Below are positions 1-8,947 of a stretch of 13,393 nucleotides of DNA, one piece after another (the first letter of the stretch is position 1; every line of letters begins with the position of its first letter). The DNA is from Isohypsibius dastychi (Eukaryota > Tardigrada > Eutardigrada > Parachela > Isohypsibiidae). The position numbers were made by a program, and so were the translations under genes. The stretch lies in the NCBI GenBank assembly GCA_034696485.1, contig JAQIWT010000962.1, forward strand, positions 1-13,393, read 5' to 3'. The notes under the pieces are model-generated. The model did no database searches, was not told where the DNA came from, and saw nothing but the letters and a program-made list of their open reading frames with translations.

Positions 1-1390
1 AACCTATATATACTACCAGCCTTCGGCTGTCAGCACATATCGGGTTCCGCTGCGTCGGAGCCAGAACCCTGACGGAATAATAATCCGTTGAATCCATTCG
101 TTCTGTTTTATTCTGTGACTCTCTTCAAACTAGCAGACGGGTTACCAATTTTACAATGAATTTTGGCTGGTAATTCAGTCACTCTTCAGCCTCAATGATG
201 TAAAATATCGAAAGCGATGAACACATTTTTCAGCCAATGAATTCAAGCGCATTGCATCAGAACTAGATATCATCCTGTGGGATCACATAATTCTTGACAG
301 TTCTCGTGATTACTATGCAGACATGAGTAAAAGGCAAAGAATGGTCGGTCAGGTAAGCCAATACCTTTTGTCCGTTTATCTGTATGATGTCTCTGGAAAG
401 GTTTTGCTGATTGGCCGGCTGGCACACCCCCCTAGTATAAAAAAGTTTCAGGCCACGCCCACCCATAGACTCCTATGTTATAAAGTTTCCCAATTCTCAA
501 ACCCCCTGGTATAACCCGCCACCCTATTCGCCTTCCTCATCTTCCGATTCTCAGTCCACTGTTATCCATCAGAATTTTGAATCCTGACATTTGTCTTCTT
601 TCCTGCGTTTGTCCGGAAAATTGGACTACGTCTCCGCCAAAAAGAACAGCCACTTTGCCCCTGTCCAGTCAGTCAGTCGACAGGGCACAGACTGGCTAAA
701 CTTATTGGAGCACACGTAGAACAACTAATGAAACTGCGTCGTTGTGTGTGGATCGGAGGAACGAACACCATCAGTGGAAAAAATTGGTGTCTGATGAAAA
801 TGGAAGAAAAATGGCATCTTGCTGTGTGTGACTTGGATCTTTGCGAGATCGTGAGGGATAGCCTATAGCTGGATTCAGGATTTGAGTGAGATGCTTCCAG
901 ATTACCCATGTCGGACGAAAAATGGATTTACAAGATTTCATCGGTTTTCGAGAAATCTCTCCGTGATTTCCATTCGAATGGAAATGGAATGGAAATCACA
1001 TGGGTTTACAGTGGATTTGGTGTTGCCGACATCTCGAGAAATTAAAAAATGTATGTGCTTTCCATTAACACAAATGGAATTTTCAAGAAACATGCAGAAA
1101 AAAATCTGATTTTTTCGCGCGCCCAGGAACCTATGTTTTCCATTCGGGGAAATGGAATTTCAATGTGAAGTTCAGGGATCTCTCTTAGCGTCTATTTTCA
1201 GTTTCCGCACCCCGTGTTTGGGTTGTTTCATTGAAATAGAATTGAACCTGAACGGAAAATTTTTGGCTGGCATTTCCATTTCTATGCTGTTTTCCTGTAT
1301 TTTCCATTGGCATTCTCTTCGAAGACAAAAATGACAAGTCCACACAATATCCCTCTATAGCACGAACAAAACTGATTACTTTAAGAAGTA
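1..1390. other. No supported gene; short palindromic repeats
   Basis: No exon chain with consistent splice phase could be built here on either strand. The stretch contains a GGGTTC/GAACCC hairpin at 42-69, a GCCC(C)TGTC...GACAGGGC inverted repeat near 655-690, and between about 960 and 1310 many copies of the word AATGGAAA and its complement. A short plus-strand open stretch near 592-709 has tolerable codon use but matches no family I recognise and has no clear start or splice sites. Confidence 0.5.
960..1310. repeat. Cluster of short TTTCCATT/AATGGAAA palindromes
   Basis: The word AATGGAAA or its complement TTTCCATT recurs about ten times in 350 bases, often as facing pairs. Examples are TTCCATTCGAATGGAA near 969, TTTCCATTAACACAAATGGA near 1059, TTTCCATTCGGGGAAATGGA near 1137, and CATTTCCATTTC near 1270. 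The arms are 7 to 9 bases with 0 to 7 base loops. This could be a decayed simple repeat or part of a mobile element. I see no coding function. Confidence 0.6.
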
Positions 1391-1466
1391 GCGGTGGCCG
1401 AGTTGGACAGTCGGTGGGTCGCGTGTTCGATTCTCCTTCAGTCTCATCAAACACGTAGGTTTTTTT
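1391..1466 (+). ncRNA. tRNA-derived fragment or SINE-head-like Pol III unit
   Basis: The sequence starts GCGGTGGCCGAGTTGG, which contains a good A box (TGGCCGAGTTGG, 1395-1406) of the Leu/Ser tRNA type. It is followed by a B-box-like GTTCGATTC at 1425-1433 and a run of seven T at 1460-1466 that could end Pol III transcription. The gap between the boxes is only about 18 bases, so the anticodon arm is missing and this cannot be a functional tRNA. A deleted tRNA pseudogene or the head of a tRNA-derived SINE fits best. Expression is not shown. Confidence 0.45.
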
Positions 1467-1696
1467 CACCTCTTGCACCCCAGGTTGTTGCATTAACAAT
1501 CCATTTTCAAGTCTATTGTTCACTTATGACTTTTCTATTCCAAGTCTATTTTGCAGCCACTGAAAAAAAAACAGATTTTCCCGCAAAATCCATTACCGTC
1601 GGCCCCTTTCAGCACCCTGAAATTATATTTTCTGACGAGACTTTTTGCAAATATATTTTTGAGTGCTGTTTGTTGGACCCGTTTCCGGAATTGAAC
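1467..1696. other. Downstream flank of the caspase-like gene; nothing clear
   Basis: This holds the presumed 3' untranslated region of the minus-strand caspase-like gene whose stop codon is at 1697-1699. It is AT-rich, and I did not see a minus-strand AATAAA. Confidence 0.4.
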
Positions 1697-3145
1697 TCAC
1701 CAGTTGGTGGTATACACATAGTTGTGCAAATGGATCTCATGGGCAACGAAATTTGAGATGATACCATGAGAAAGGCTTCCTTCATTTTCATCGTCCAGGT
1801 GCCATGCTTCTGTGTGCTTATCGTCATAGCGACCAGCAACCTATCCGCATAAAGAGCGTGACTTTAGACAATTGAACTAGAAATAGTAAAAGGTCACCAG
1901 TGTCATCATGTCGCGGTAATGCGTGGTACGAGCTCTTCCTTGAATGATACTGATGTAGGCTTCCACGTACCATGAGCCGTGACTGTCAGGTCTTAGCGAT
2001 GTACACACTGTGAAACAAATACTTTATTTTGAATGGAAGTTCCAAAAGTTCACACTTTTTTAAATCAAACGTAAAATTGAAGCTGGAAGATTGAAATTGG
2101 TCAACTCACTTGGGATTCCAACGGTGACAGTTTGGTAAATGGGCCGGTAGTCACTACGGATCAAGCCTCTACACGCTACAGTGCAGTTCCGAAGCGGAAT
2201 CATCACTTCTCCTTTCTTGAGTCGTGCCACTCTTCCCACTACAAGAATCAATTAGACAACAGCACTTCTGTGGTTGCATTTTGATCAAATTGTGCTGAAA
2301 AGCTAGAACAGAAAGACTGAAAAATGCTGTTTTAAGTGTCGAAAAAATATGTCATCAAGTCATTCATGTGTCATCAGAAAACATGTTAGAACAGCGATTT
2401 TAGTGCAATCTACTTTGATGGTATTCCGCTTACTTCCGCATAGATCCCAGTTATAACAATGTCTGTCTTACCCACCATCGATCGAATTTATATTGACAAT
2501 CAGCCTCGGCTTTCCTGTGAGCCCGGGGCAATACTCGTCACGCAGAATGCCTTCAATAGTTCGCGGCATTGCGCTTTGGCAAAACTGGCATTCAACAAAA
2601 GTTGCAGGGACACAGCAGAAGTTGAACACAACGGCCATTTTCTTGTTTCCGTGCCCCTCGTCACTGGCAAACTCCAGGAGGAGCTCGTGCGTTTCCTGAT
2701 AAGCTTACTGCTCAAACTCTTGGTTGATCAGTGATTGCTTCTTACTTTGCTGGTTGTAGTGACATGCTGCTTCCCACGCCACAGCTCGAAATTCAGGCTG
2801 GTAAACAACTTGGTCAGTTTATCGGCATCGAGATGCTTGGTGAAACCGCGCACGTCAGCCTTGAGGATGTTAATAATAATCAAAAAGAAGCCCTGAGAGT
2901 TGGGTGAACACAGGACGCTCGGTTTCGTGAGGTCATCTTTGGTTGCCAAGCAGAAGTACTTTTTCGGATCTACAATCAGGTAGAATGAAAGGCTGGGTTA
3001 TTTCACTGACTGAGAAAAAGTAACATCACAAGAACAACTCTTACTTTGATTGAACCTGCTCGGAAATTTGGAGCATTTTCTCTCGTATCTCTCCCATCCC
3101 CATTTCTCCCATCTCCATTTCATGTCTCCCCATTTTTTTACGCAT
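1697..3145 (-). CDS. Caspase-family protein lacking both catalytic residues (caspase pseudoenzyme)
   Basis: Six exons join in phase: 3145-3045, 2992-2746, 2695-2476, 2238-2110, 2007-1898 and 1840-1697. Introns are 52, 50, 237, 102 and 57 bases, and the model gives 316 residues from ATG 3145 to TGA 1697. Large-subunit signs are a QGFFLIIIN strand (residues 67-75), an LDADKLTKLFTSLNFE helix (88-103), an ETHELLLEFA helix after K116, and CPGLTGKPRLIV (172-183). Small-subunit signs are SLR then HGSWYVEAY (236-249) and a C-terminal tail like caspase p10. Where caspases have the His of SHG this protein reads NFCC (Cys143, 2615-2617). Where they have QACRG it reads INSID (Ser187, 2483-2485). Two pocket arginines appear kept (R82, R238). 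The family is cysteine proteases of cell death and inflammation; this member should be non-proteolytic, perhaps a decoy or scaffold. The N-terminus (Met/Gly/Glu-rich, overlapping an ATGGGAGA-like simple repeat) is the least certain part, and an upstream prodomain exon is possible. Confidence 0.82.
3059..3130 (-). repeat. ATGGGAGA-type simple repeat in first exon of caspase-like gene
   Basis: On the minus strand the words GAAATGGAG, ATGGGAGAA, ATGGGGATGGGAGAG follow each other, giving an imperfect purine-rich repeat. In the frame of the gene it encodes a Met/Gly/Glu-rich stretch that leads into a predicted helix just before the caspase fold. Confidence 0.5.
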
Positions 3146-3805
3146 TTCTGATGAAATGAGGTCAGCATAATAAAAAGACGTGAAAAGGTGAGAATGAGAA
3201 GGCTTCACAAAAATTCGATTTGGTTACAAGTGGAACTAAATATCACTAAATATTTCGAACACGTCTGGGACAGACGGTTTCATGCAAATGCAATAGCATA
3301 AACTTCGCAGCCGATCGATCACAAGAGCCTTTCCATGTGTGTCCGTAGTGTGCCGTCTGTGCACTGCACCAGCCAGATATCGACCATGCAGCTTCTTTAC
3401 AAGTCCTTGTATTTTATTGATTTCCAATTGCTGTTTGACTCACGACAGCTTTCGGTGTCTTGGCCGTGTGCGAGTTACGCAAGTGAGAGCAAAATGTTGA
3501 ATCGCTCCAGCTGGCTATGCGACTCTTTCGAAAGAGGGACTTCAAGAACGGTCTGTCGTCGATCAGCTGAAAGGATGACCCACAAATCGGGCTAACGCCT
3601 CAAATTCACTTTCCCAGTCGACTTGCTCAGGCCAGTCAGGTCTTTCGTGTCTAACCTTCCACCTTTGCGGATCTCATCATTACCAACGGGCAGATTTGGC
3701 TTGCTTTAAAGTTCTGCGGAACCAAAATAATGGTCTACCGTCCAAGAACTGACTCTGACAGAACTGGGAAGAAAACAACTGCACCAGCCTTAGGCTCCTG
3801 TAGCC
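3146..3805. other. Upstream flank of caspase-like gene; exon-like open stretches, not resolved
   Basis: No gene can be proven. On the minus strand, two open stretches have exon-like composition. One at about 3573-3678 encodes a Trp/Glu-rich segment including EQVDWESEFEALARF. One at about 3236-3427 includes INKIQGLVKKLHGRYL. Either could be a prodomain exon of the caspase-like gene or an unrelated upstream exon, but I found no set of splice sites that joins them in phase to the exon at 3145. Confidence 0.3.
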
Positions 3806-3892
3806 CACAGAATTGTCCCCTTGTCCCCTGTCCCCGCGGACAAGAGGACACTTTCGTCGGCTCATACAGTCGACCAAGTTGTCCGATGTCCT
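3806..3892 (-). repeat. Short minus-oriented copies of the 14-base minisatellite unit
   Basis: Words such as GAATTGTCCCCTTGTCCCC and GTTGTCCGATGTCC are complements of the GGGGACAATT unit that dominates the next 200 bases. A GGACAAGAGGACAC stretch in plus orientation lies between them, so orientation switches within this short block. Confidence 0.5.
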
Positions 3893-4101
3893 GGGGGACA
3901 GTTCGGAGGGGACAATTAGGACAGGACAATTTGTAGGGGACAGATCAGTGGGACAATTTGGAGGGGACAATTCAGGGGAACAATTCCGAGGGACAGTTCA
4001 GGTGGACGTGGACGATTCGGAGGGGATAACTCGGAGGGGAAAATTCTGGGGGACACTTTGAAGGGGACAATTCGGAGGGGACGATTCGGAGGGGACAGTT
4101 T
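3893..4101 (+). repeat. Degenerate 14-base minisatellite, consensus GGGGACAATTCGGA
   Basis: About 15 head-to-tail units follow a GGGGACAATTCGGA consensus, with single-base changes and occasional 13- or 17-base units. The unit length is not a multiple of three, so the open frames crossing it in several registers are by-products, not genes. Confidence 0.85.
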
Positions 4102-4605
4102 GACTCGATTCAGATCTTTGATAGTGTCTCAGAGACGGGAGGACGCACATCTGTTAGGAGCTGGCATGGAGCAACAGCCTTTTGAATCGAATATCTGTGG
4201 AATAAGAGCCGGTTCTTATGCTGCTGACTTGTATGAACATAGGAACATCGAAGAAATTACTTATTGTTCTTAGCGATTGTCGCGCAAGTGGTTCAGCGAA
4301 GTGCTCAGCAGTGGCACGTTTGTCGAAACAAAACGATATCGATTGTCTGCGAATGCGATGTTGCGCTATGATACGAGAGTCAGCCCGTCAGCGCAGTCAG
4401 CGCAAAATATAAAGACAGCGCATAATATTGACAGAGAAAGATATCGAACATTGCCGAGCTTCATTAATTTCTGCGGGACAAATTGTTCCAAGCAGCGAAG
4501 TCATCTATTGAGAATCAGGATGTCCTACATTTTCGGAACCTGTTTCGTCAGAATTCGATTGTATGGTTTTGTTCTTGCTCAGTTTTACCAGTTGTCAATA
4601 ATACC
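4102..4605. other. Spacer between facing minisatellite blocks
   Basis: About 500 bases separate the plus-oriented block from the minus-oriented block. A 157-codon open frame (4277-4750) without an ATG at its start crosses it and runs into the minisatellite. Its composition shows no domain, so I do not call it a gene. If the two blocks are the arms of a foldback element, this would be its centre. I see no transposase remnant. Confidence 0.4.
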
Positions 4606-4712
4606 AAACTGTCCCCTTCGAATTTTCCCGTCAGAGCTGTCCTCTCCGAATTTTCCCCTCCGAAGTGTCCCCTCAGAACTGTCACCTCCAAAATTTCCCC
4701 CTGAACTGTCCC
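4606..4712 (-). repeat. Second block of the same minisatellite, inverted
   Basis: Read on the minus strand this gives about 7.5 units of the same 14-base type, for example GGACACTTCGGAGG and GGAAAATTCGGAGA. It faces the 3893-4101 block, so the two could pair into a long imperfect stem. Confidence 0.8.
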
Positions 4713-5650
4713 ATCCAATAGATATGGCACGATCGGTACAAAACTTGTGACTGTTGTTACCGATATAACTGCGAGAAGAAATTAACTGTTTGTAACACAT
4801 GGTCCTCAGAAATTCGCACGGTGACAGGCACTGCTATGGTGTTTTCAACTGATCATCTCAATCCACTGACTGGAAAACGCGCGACCTACTGCGGCGACCT
4901 ATCGGCCTCAATACATTTGCCCAACCAGTGAAAGTTTCATGGACAGGGACGCGGGCAAATTGTCTATTCGCGGTGATCGTTTTCGGTCAGCATAGAAACG
5001 TGTAAAGTTACTGAGAAAACCTTCGGGCGTCCCCCGGTCAGATGCTCGTAGGACATATTGCGGAAGGTTGCCGTAGATCTACGAATCTAGAATCAGTTCC
5101 CTTGTGAACCTTCAACCGGTAATGAAACCAATTACCAACCATACATTCGAAAGAAGTTCTGCTAATACGAGTTGTGGTCTAGGTTTCTAGATTATCCTTG
5201 TTGTCCAAAGAGAACCCGCCCGCATCGTTTTCACTTAACGTTCGAATGTTTTTCTAAATGCAGATTTGCTACAAATCAAAAAAGCAAGAGCTCCAGTCCC
5301 GGTGAATTTTTTTCTACTTTTTTATGGTATTTTTGTTTGGTGTTTTGAATGCAAACTGACAGAGGAGTTGAATGGGAAGGTTCGATCTTAAACCTTCGGT
5401 TATATCCAAGCCATTACCCGGAAAAGAGGAAAACAATACATTGCTACTTGGATACAACCGTCCGCAAAATAAGAGATATACCCTGTCCCATCACAATTGG
5501 ACTCTGCTGGCAAAAAAAATGTAACAAATTGGCCAGCTTGTTACCTGGCATCGAAGCTGATTGTGTTGCTGGCAGACTGGTCGTTCCAGATTGGAATCTA
5601 CTGTGCACATTCCAATCTGACCCCTAACGAGCGTTTTTACCGGGCTGTAG
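4713..5650. other. Upstream region of the chitin-binding gene; first exon not found
   Basis: The signal-peptide exon of the downstream gene should lie here but could not be fixed. One candidate is an open frame beginning at ATG 5349 and ending at CTG/gtcgtt (5579/5580). It would splice in phase 0 over a 71-base intron to 5651, but its N-terminus does not look like a signal peptide. A 16-base word GATATAACTGCGAGAA at 4762-4777 is repeated exactly inside the first confirmed exon at 5703-5718. Confidence 0.35.
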
Positions 5651-6368
5651 ACATTGAATCCTGGAGAAACCTATCCCAACTTGGCTCAGATTCCGGACAG
5701 CGGATATAACTGCGAGAATCCCGGCTACTATGCAAATGTCAGCACAAAGTGTCAAGTTTTTCACTGGTATGGGCATGTCTACTTTTAAAGGCAGCGTTCA
5801 ACTCCGAACTTTTAAATTAAGACGTCGTTACTTTAAGGTGCGGTGTGGATGAGGATCTGAAGAGCTTCCTGTGCGTCAACACCACTATATTCAACCAGAT
5901 CACGCTAACTTGTGACTTTTTCTTCAACGTCGATTGTGAAGGGTGGGATGAGCAAATCACTCTGTGTAATCGGTACTTGTAATTTGGTGAGATTCCAGAG
6001 GTGCCCAACATGCCGATTTTGCCAATTCGCGGCTCTTCAGCGATCAGCCACTCTTCGATTCCCCTCCAGCCGATTATCAAACTCCCGGTCAAAAATCCCA
6101 GGCCGCGGCTTTGGAAACCCTAACCAACGGTGGCGCTGAAGCAAGGACCGGCAAATCCGAACCAGCTGCTGTACTCGCATCGCGAGTTCTTGTACCAAAT
6201 CAACCACCCAAGTCAGCAACACTTCAAGCCACTACAGCTGCCCCAACCACCGCCGCCGCATCAACATCTCCAAATCCTCCACCGACAACTGGAAAACCGG
6301 CTGCACTGGACTTGTCAACGCATCTGCCCAACGGATCAGTGCACCAGTCAAGCCAGGTGCCCAAATGA
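5651..6368 (+). CDS. Peritrophin-type (CBM14) chitin-binding protein with Thr/Ala/Pro-rich tail, 5' partial
   Basis: Three exons join in phase: 5651-5766, 5838-5942 and 5999-6368, with introns of 71 and 56 bases. The first two encode a single chitin-binding type 2 domain with all six cysteines. They sit in YNCENPGYY, KCQVFHWC across the first intron, SFLC, TIFNQITLTCDF and NVDCE. The YPNLAQIPDSGYNC lead-in and the FNQ...CDFFFNVDC end resemble arthropod cuticle proteins analogous to peritrophins with one domain (CPAP1). The third exon begins with an acidic stretch (ADFANSRLFSDQPLFDSP) and becomes rich in Thr, Ala and Pro, as in secreted O-glycosylated linkers. The family binds chitin in cuticle or peritrophic matrix. 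The start and signal peptide are missing from the model. The frame closes at TGA 6366-6368, while similar low-complexity coding continues in another frame to 6646. Confidence 0.8.
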
Positions 6369-6646
6369 CTACAGCGTCACCAAATACAGCTACATCAAAG
6401 AGTGCTACAACGGCTACAGCTGGTACGCCAGCAGCAAATGCGGGCGGCGCGGTGACAACGGGAAAACCTGGAGTGTCCCAACGTGGAGCGGTCGTGACGT
6501 CCGCTACCCGTGGACCAGCAGTGACTACAACCGCGATGAGAAGCAATAGTTCGGCGAAAGCCAGTGTGACTACGAAGAGTGGAGCGGGAAGTGTACCTGC
6601 TGCAACAACTGCCCGACCTGGGACAACTAGACGTGGGTCAGGCTAA
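6290..6646 (+). other. Thr/Ala/Gly-rich open frame, likely continuation of the chitin-binding gene in a shifted frame
   Basis: A stop-free frame runs to TAA 6644-6646 and encodes repeats such as TATSKSATTATAGTP, AVTTGKPG and SVPAATTARPGTTRRG. This composition matches the tail of the preceding exon, which also contains TTGKP, but lies one register away. No intron of suitable length and phase connects them. A one-base indel (real or assembly error) around 6300-6360 would join them. The third frame of the same stretch is Tyr/Cys-rich and is probably a shadow. Confidence 0.5.
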
Positions 6647-7066
6647 GCAGGAATGGTACCACCTACCCAAAGGATACTGAAACGATTTCAGTTTACGGAT
6701 TCAGCTTGTCAAATTAATTTTTAGTGTGAAACTTTTGATGATGTATCATTGTAATTTTGTTGTCAAAGTATCGCATTTGCAATGGAATCCTTAACTATCG
6801 TTTTATCACTCTCTGAAATGTATGCAAACTCCGTTTCATGTCGATGAAGAACAACCAGCAAAATGGTGTCTGATTTAGTTTTCAGTCAAGAGGAAATCTT
6901 TGAAAGCGATCGATTGGTCAACAGATGGCGCCCATGAGATGTCGTTTCCACCGAAAAAGGTCTGGATCATGATACCAAGGAGAGTTGCACAGCATCATAG
7001 TAGACATCGACATATCAAGCAACCGTGAGACAGAATAAAAAAGCTTGGCGACCAAGCGTTACAAAA
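6647..7066. other. Intergenic region between convergent genes
   Basis: This lies between the plus-strand chitin-binding gene and the minus-strand AGMO gene and presumably holds both 3' untranslated regions. I see no gene. A plus-strand AATAAA at 7034-7039 could serve as a polyadenylation signal for the chitin-binding gene. Confidence 0.5.
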
Positions 7067-8853
7067 TTAGCGAATTAGAACAAGAGCCGTCCAAAGATAC
7101 GCAGATATCGCATTGAACATTCCTAAAAAGGTCACAATTTGAAGAGGTATCCCCAGCTCTTCCCAGCCGCACAATCTGACCAGTAACCCGCATCTGAGTA
7201 TCTCCACATACTTCACCCACGGTCGATTATCCAACACGGAGCCGATATTTCCCAGAGACATCAGAATACTGGCTGTCGTGAAATACACCGTGTGTGTATC
7301 CCACGTTTGATAATTTTTGGCGCAATGATCGAAAAAGTACACCAGCGTCACAAAATGAAGGATGCAATAGATTGTTCTCCATGTTGGAATACTGACGTCA
7401 TACACCCGAACTGGCTCTTCGATTTTCGGAAGGTTCTCAGGGTCACCAAGTCGCTTGGTTCCCGGCTGCCAGCCAGGACCCATGAACAGTGTCAGAACTT
7501 TGTTTTTCGTATCTTTGTAACTGGCAAAGCGGGTGATGCTGTGGTAGTAGTAGTTGAGCTGGACCCATATTCCGTTGAACGATTCCACTGGAGAGATCAG
7601 TCCGTAAACGACCGCTTCTTCTGAACTCTCCGGCTCAAATGTTCCGAACATTTTATCCCTGTAATATATGCGTCACATCTCATTTGCGCGGATTATACAG
7701 AGTTGTAGTGGACTTACCAGATGATCAACGCTCCAGCGTAGTTCTTGTCAAGACAATAAGGGTTGCGCCCATGATGGACTCGATGATGGCTGGGTGTGTT
7801 CAAAAACAGCTCCAAGAAACCGCATTTGCTGTTTTAGAAAACCAGAGTGACAAGAATTCATTGAACAACTTGATGAGATTACCCAATGAGAGCCGTGTGT
7901 ATCCAGAACTGGAATCTGAAACAAATTGTTCGAGCCACCATTACCGCTAGACAGTGACTGACTGATCCGAAACAGTTACAGTGTGTTGAGTTGAACGTGA
8001 ACTACATGAGCAACAGGGGTGAAACCAAAGAATGCCATTGGGAGGTAGATGATCCATCCGTATAGTGCACCGGTCATACTCTGCCTCAAAGCTGTTGTCA
8101 GATTATATTCCTATATTTGCGGAGAAACATAGATACTGTACTTGAGAGAATTTATTCTTTTCAAGTTACGGCAGCAGACTGACCTCTGAACTATGGTGAG
8201 TCTGGTGGCTCGCCCAGAGTATGCTAACTTCTACAGGACAGAGAAAAGGAATACTGAGTTTCAGTTGAGATCGCAGCGGGAGTTAGCGGAACCGTGATTC
8301 GCTCGATGAAGCCAATAGTACGCCAGATCAGCAGCGAGAAAAGCCAGAATCCATGCCCACCAGCTCTGAAGGGGCAATGTCCAAATGCGCCAGTTTTCGA
8401 AGATCCATATGTAGAGAAATATATCCAGACCACGCATGAGAAACCTGGAAACAACGCGCAACTGATATAGGTTAAAATTCCGGATCTGCTACCAAATCCT
8501 CAGAACACGCTCCTTTACCGAATTGACTGGGAAGCGATGCCGGCGCCGAGCGAAGTCAAGGTGTCATTGACCCGAAATCCGCTACCAGTGTAGTAATACT
8601 TCACAGCCAGTTCTAATGCGATCAGAAATGCGAAAGCTGGTATAACCTATTGACAAATAGGTCAGGCCTTGCTGGTTTTCAATTTAAAATAACGAGGACC
8701 TACTTGATTAGCATAAACGGGAACTTGTTTGATATCGTCTGTGTCCGGGATTTCCTTGGGATGGACCAAATAGAATAACAGGCGTATACTGAGAAATGGA
8801 TAGCTGACTTCCGGAGTAATTGTTGTGTCACTAGAGACATTTTCTGAACTCAT
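7067..8853 (-). CDS. AGMO: Alkylglycerol monooxygenase (TMEM195 family), complete
   Basis: Eight exons join in phase to 447 residues, close to the 445 of human AGMO: 8853-8704, 8646-8519, 8444-8293, 8230-8184, 8110-7980, 7915-7883, 7828-7718 and 7658-7067. Introns are 54 to 74 bases. The protein is a multi-pass membrane enzyme of the fatty acid hydroxylase superfamily. It uses tetrahydrobiopterin and a di-iron centre to cleave the ether bond of alkylglycerols at the endoplasmic reticulum. The histidine motifs are intact: HRANH (139-143), HQTHH (152-156), an extra IHT (209) and HHRVHH (228-233). Family signatures include [29 protein letters not shown] and FGTFEPE. Hydrophobic segments lie near residues 51-70, 125-140 and 165-185, with several in the last 130 residues. 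The sixth exon is only 33 bases. The gene lies 94 bases downstream of another minus-strand gene and converges on the chitin-binding gene. Confidence 0.95.
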
Positions 8854-8947
8854 GCTGAATGACCAGGAGGAAGAGGTGGTTATCGAAACGGGAGCATGCA
8901 GGGGAAAAGCAAAATGTTTATGGGGTTTTGCACGTGAAATGAAGGCG

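Noticed and set aside
1185-1523. 112-codon minus-strand open frame with an NTRPTDCPTRPP motif
   Set aside because: The motif is the antisense reading of the tRNA-like A and B boxes at 1391-1433; the rest crosses the AATGGAAA repeat field.
1673-1712. Possible minus-strand tRNA B box (GAGTTCAATTCC)
   Set aside because: No A box is found at a suitable distance, and the bases belong to the last codons and flank of the caspase-like gene.
3680-4061. Overlapping open frames on both strands through the minisatellite
   Set aside because: They follow from a repeat poor in stop codons with a 14-base unit; the reading register changes every unit.
4277-4750. 157-codon plus-strand open frame
   Set aside because: It lacks an ATG at its start, runs into the inverted minisatellite and shows no domain or splice context.
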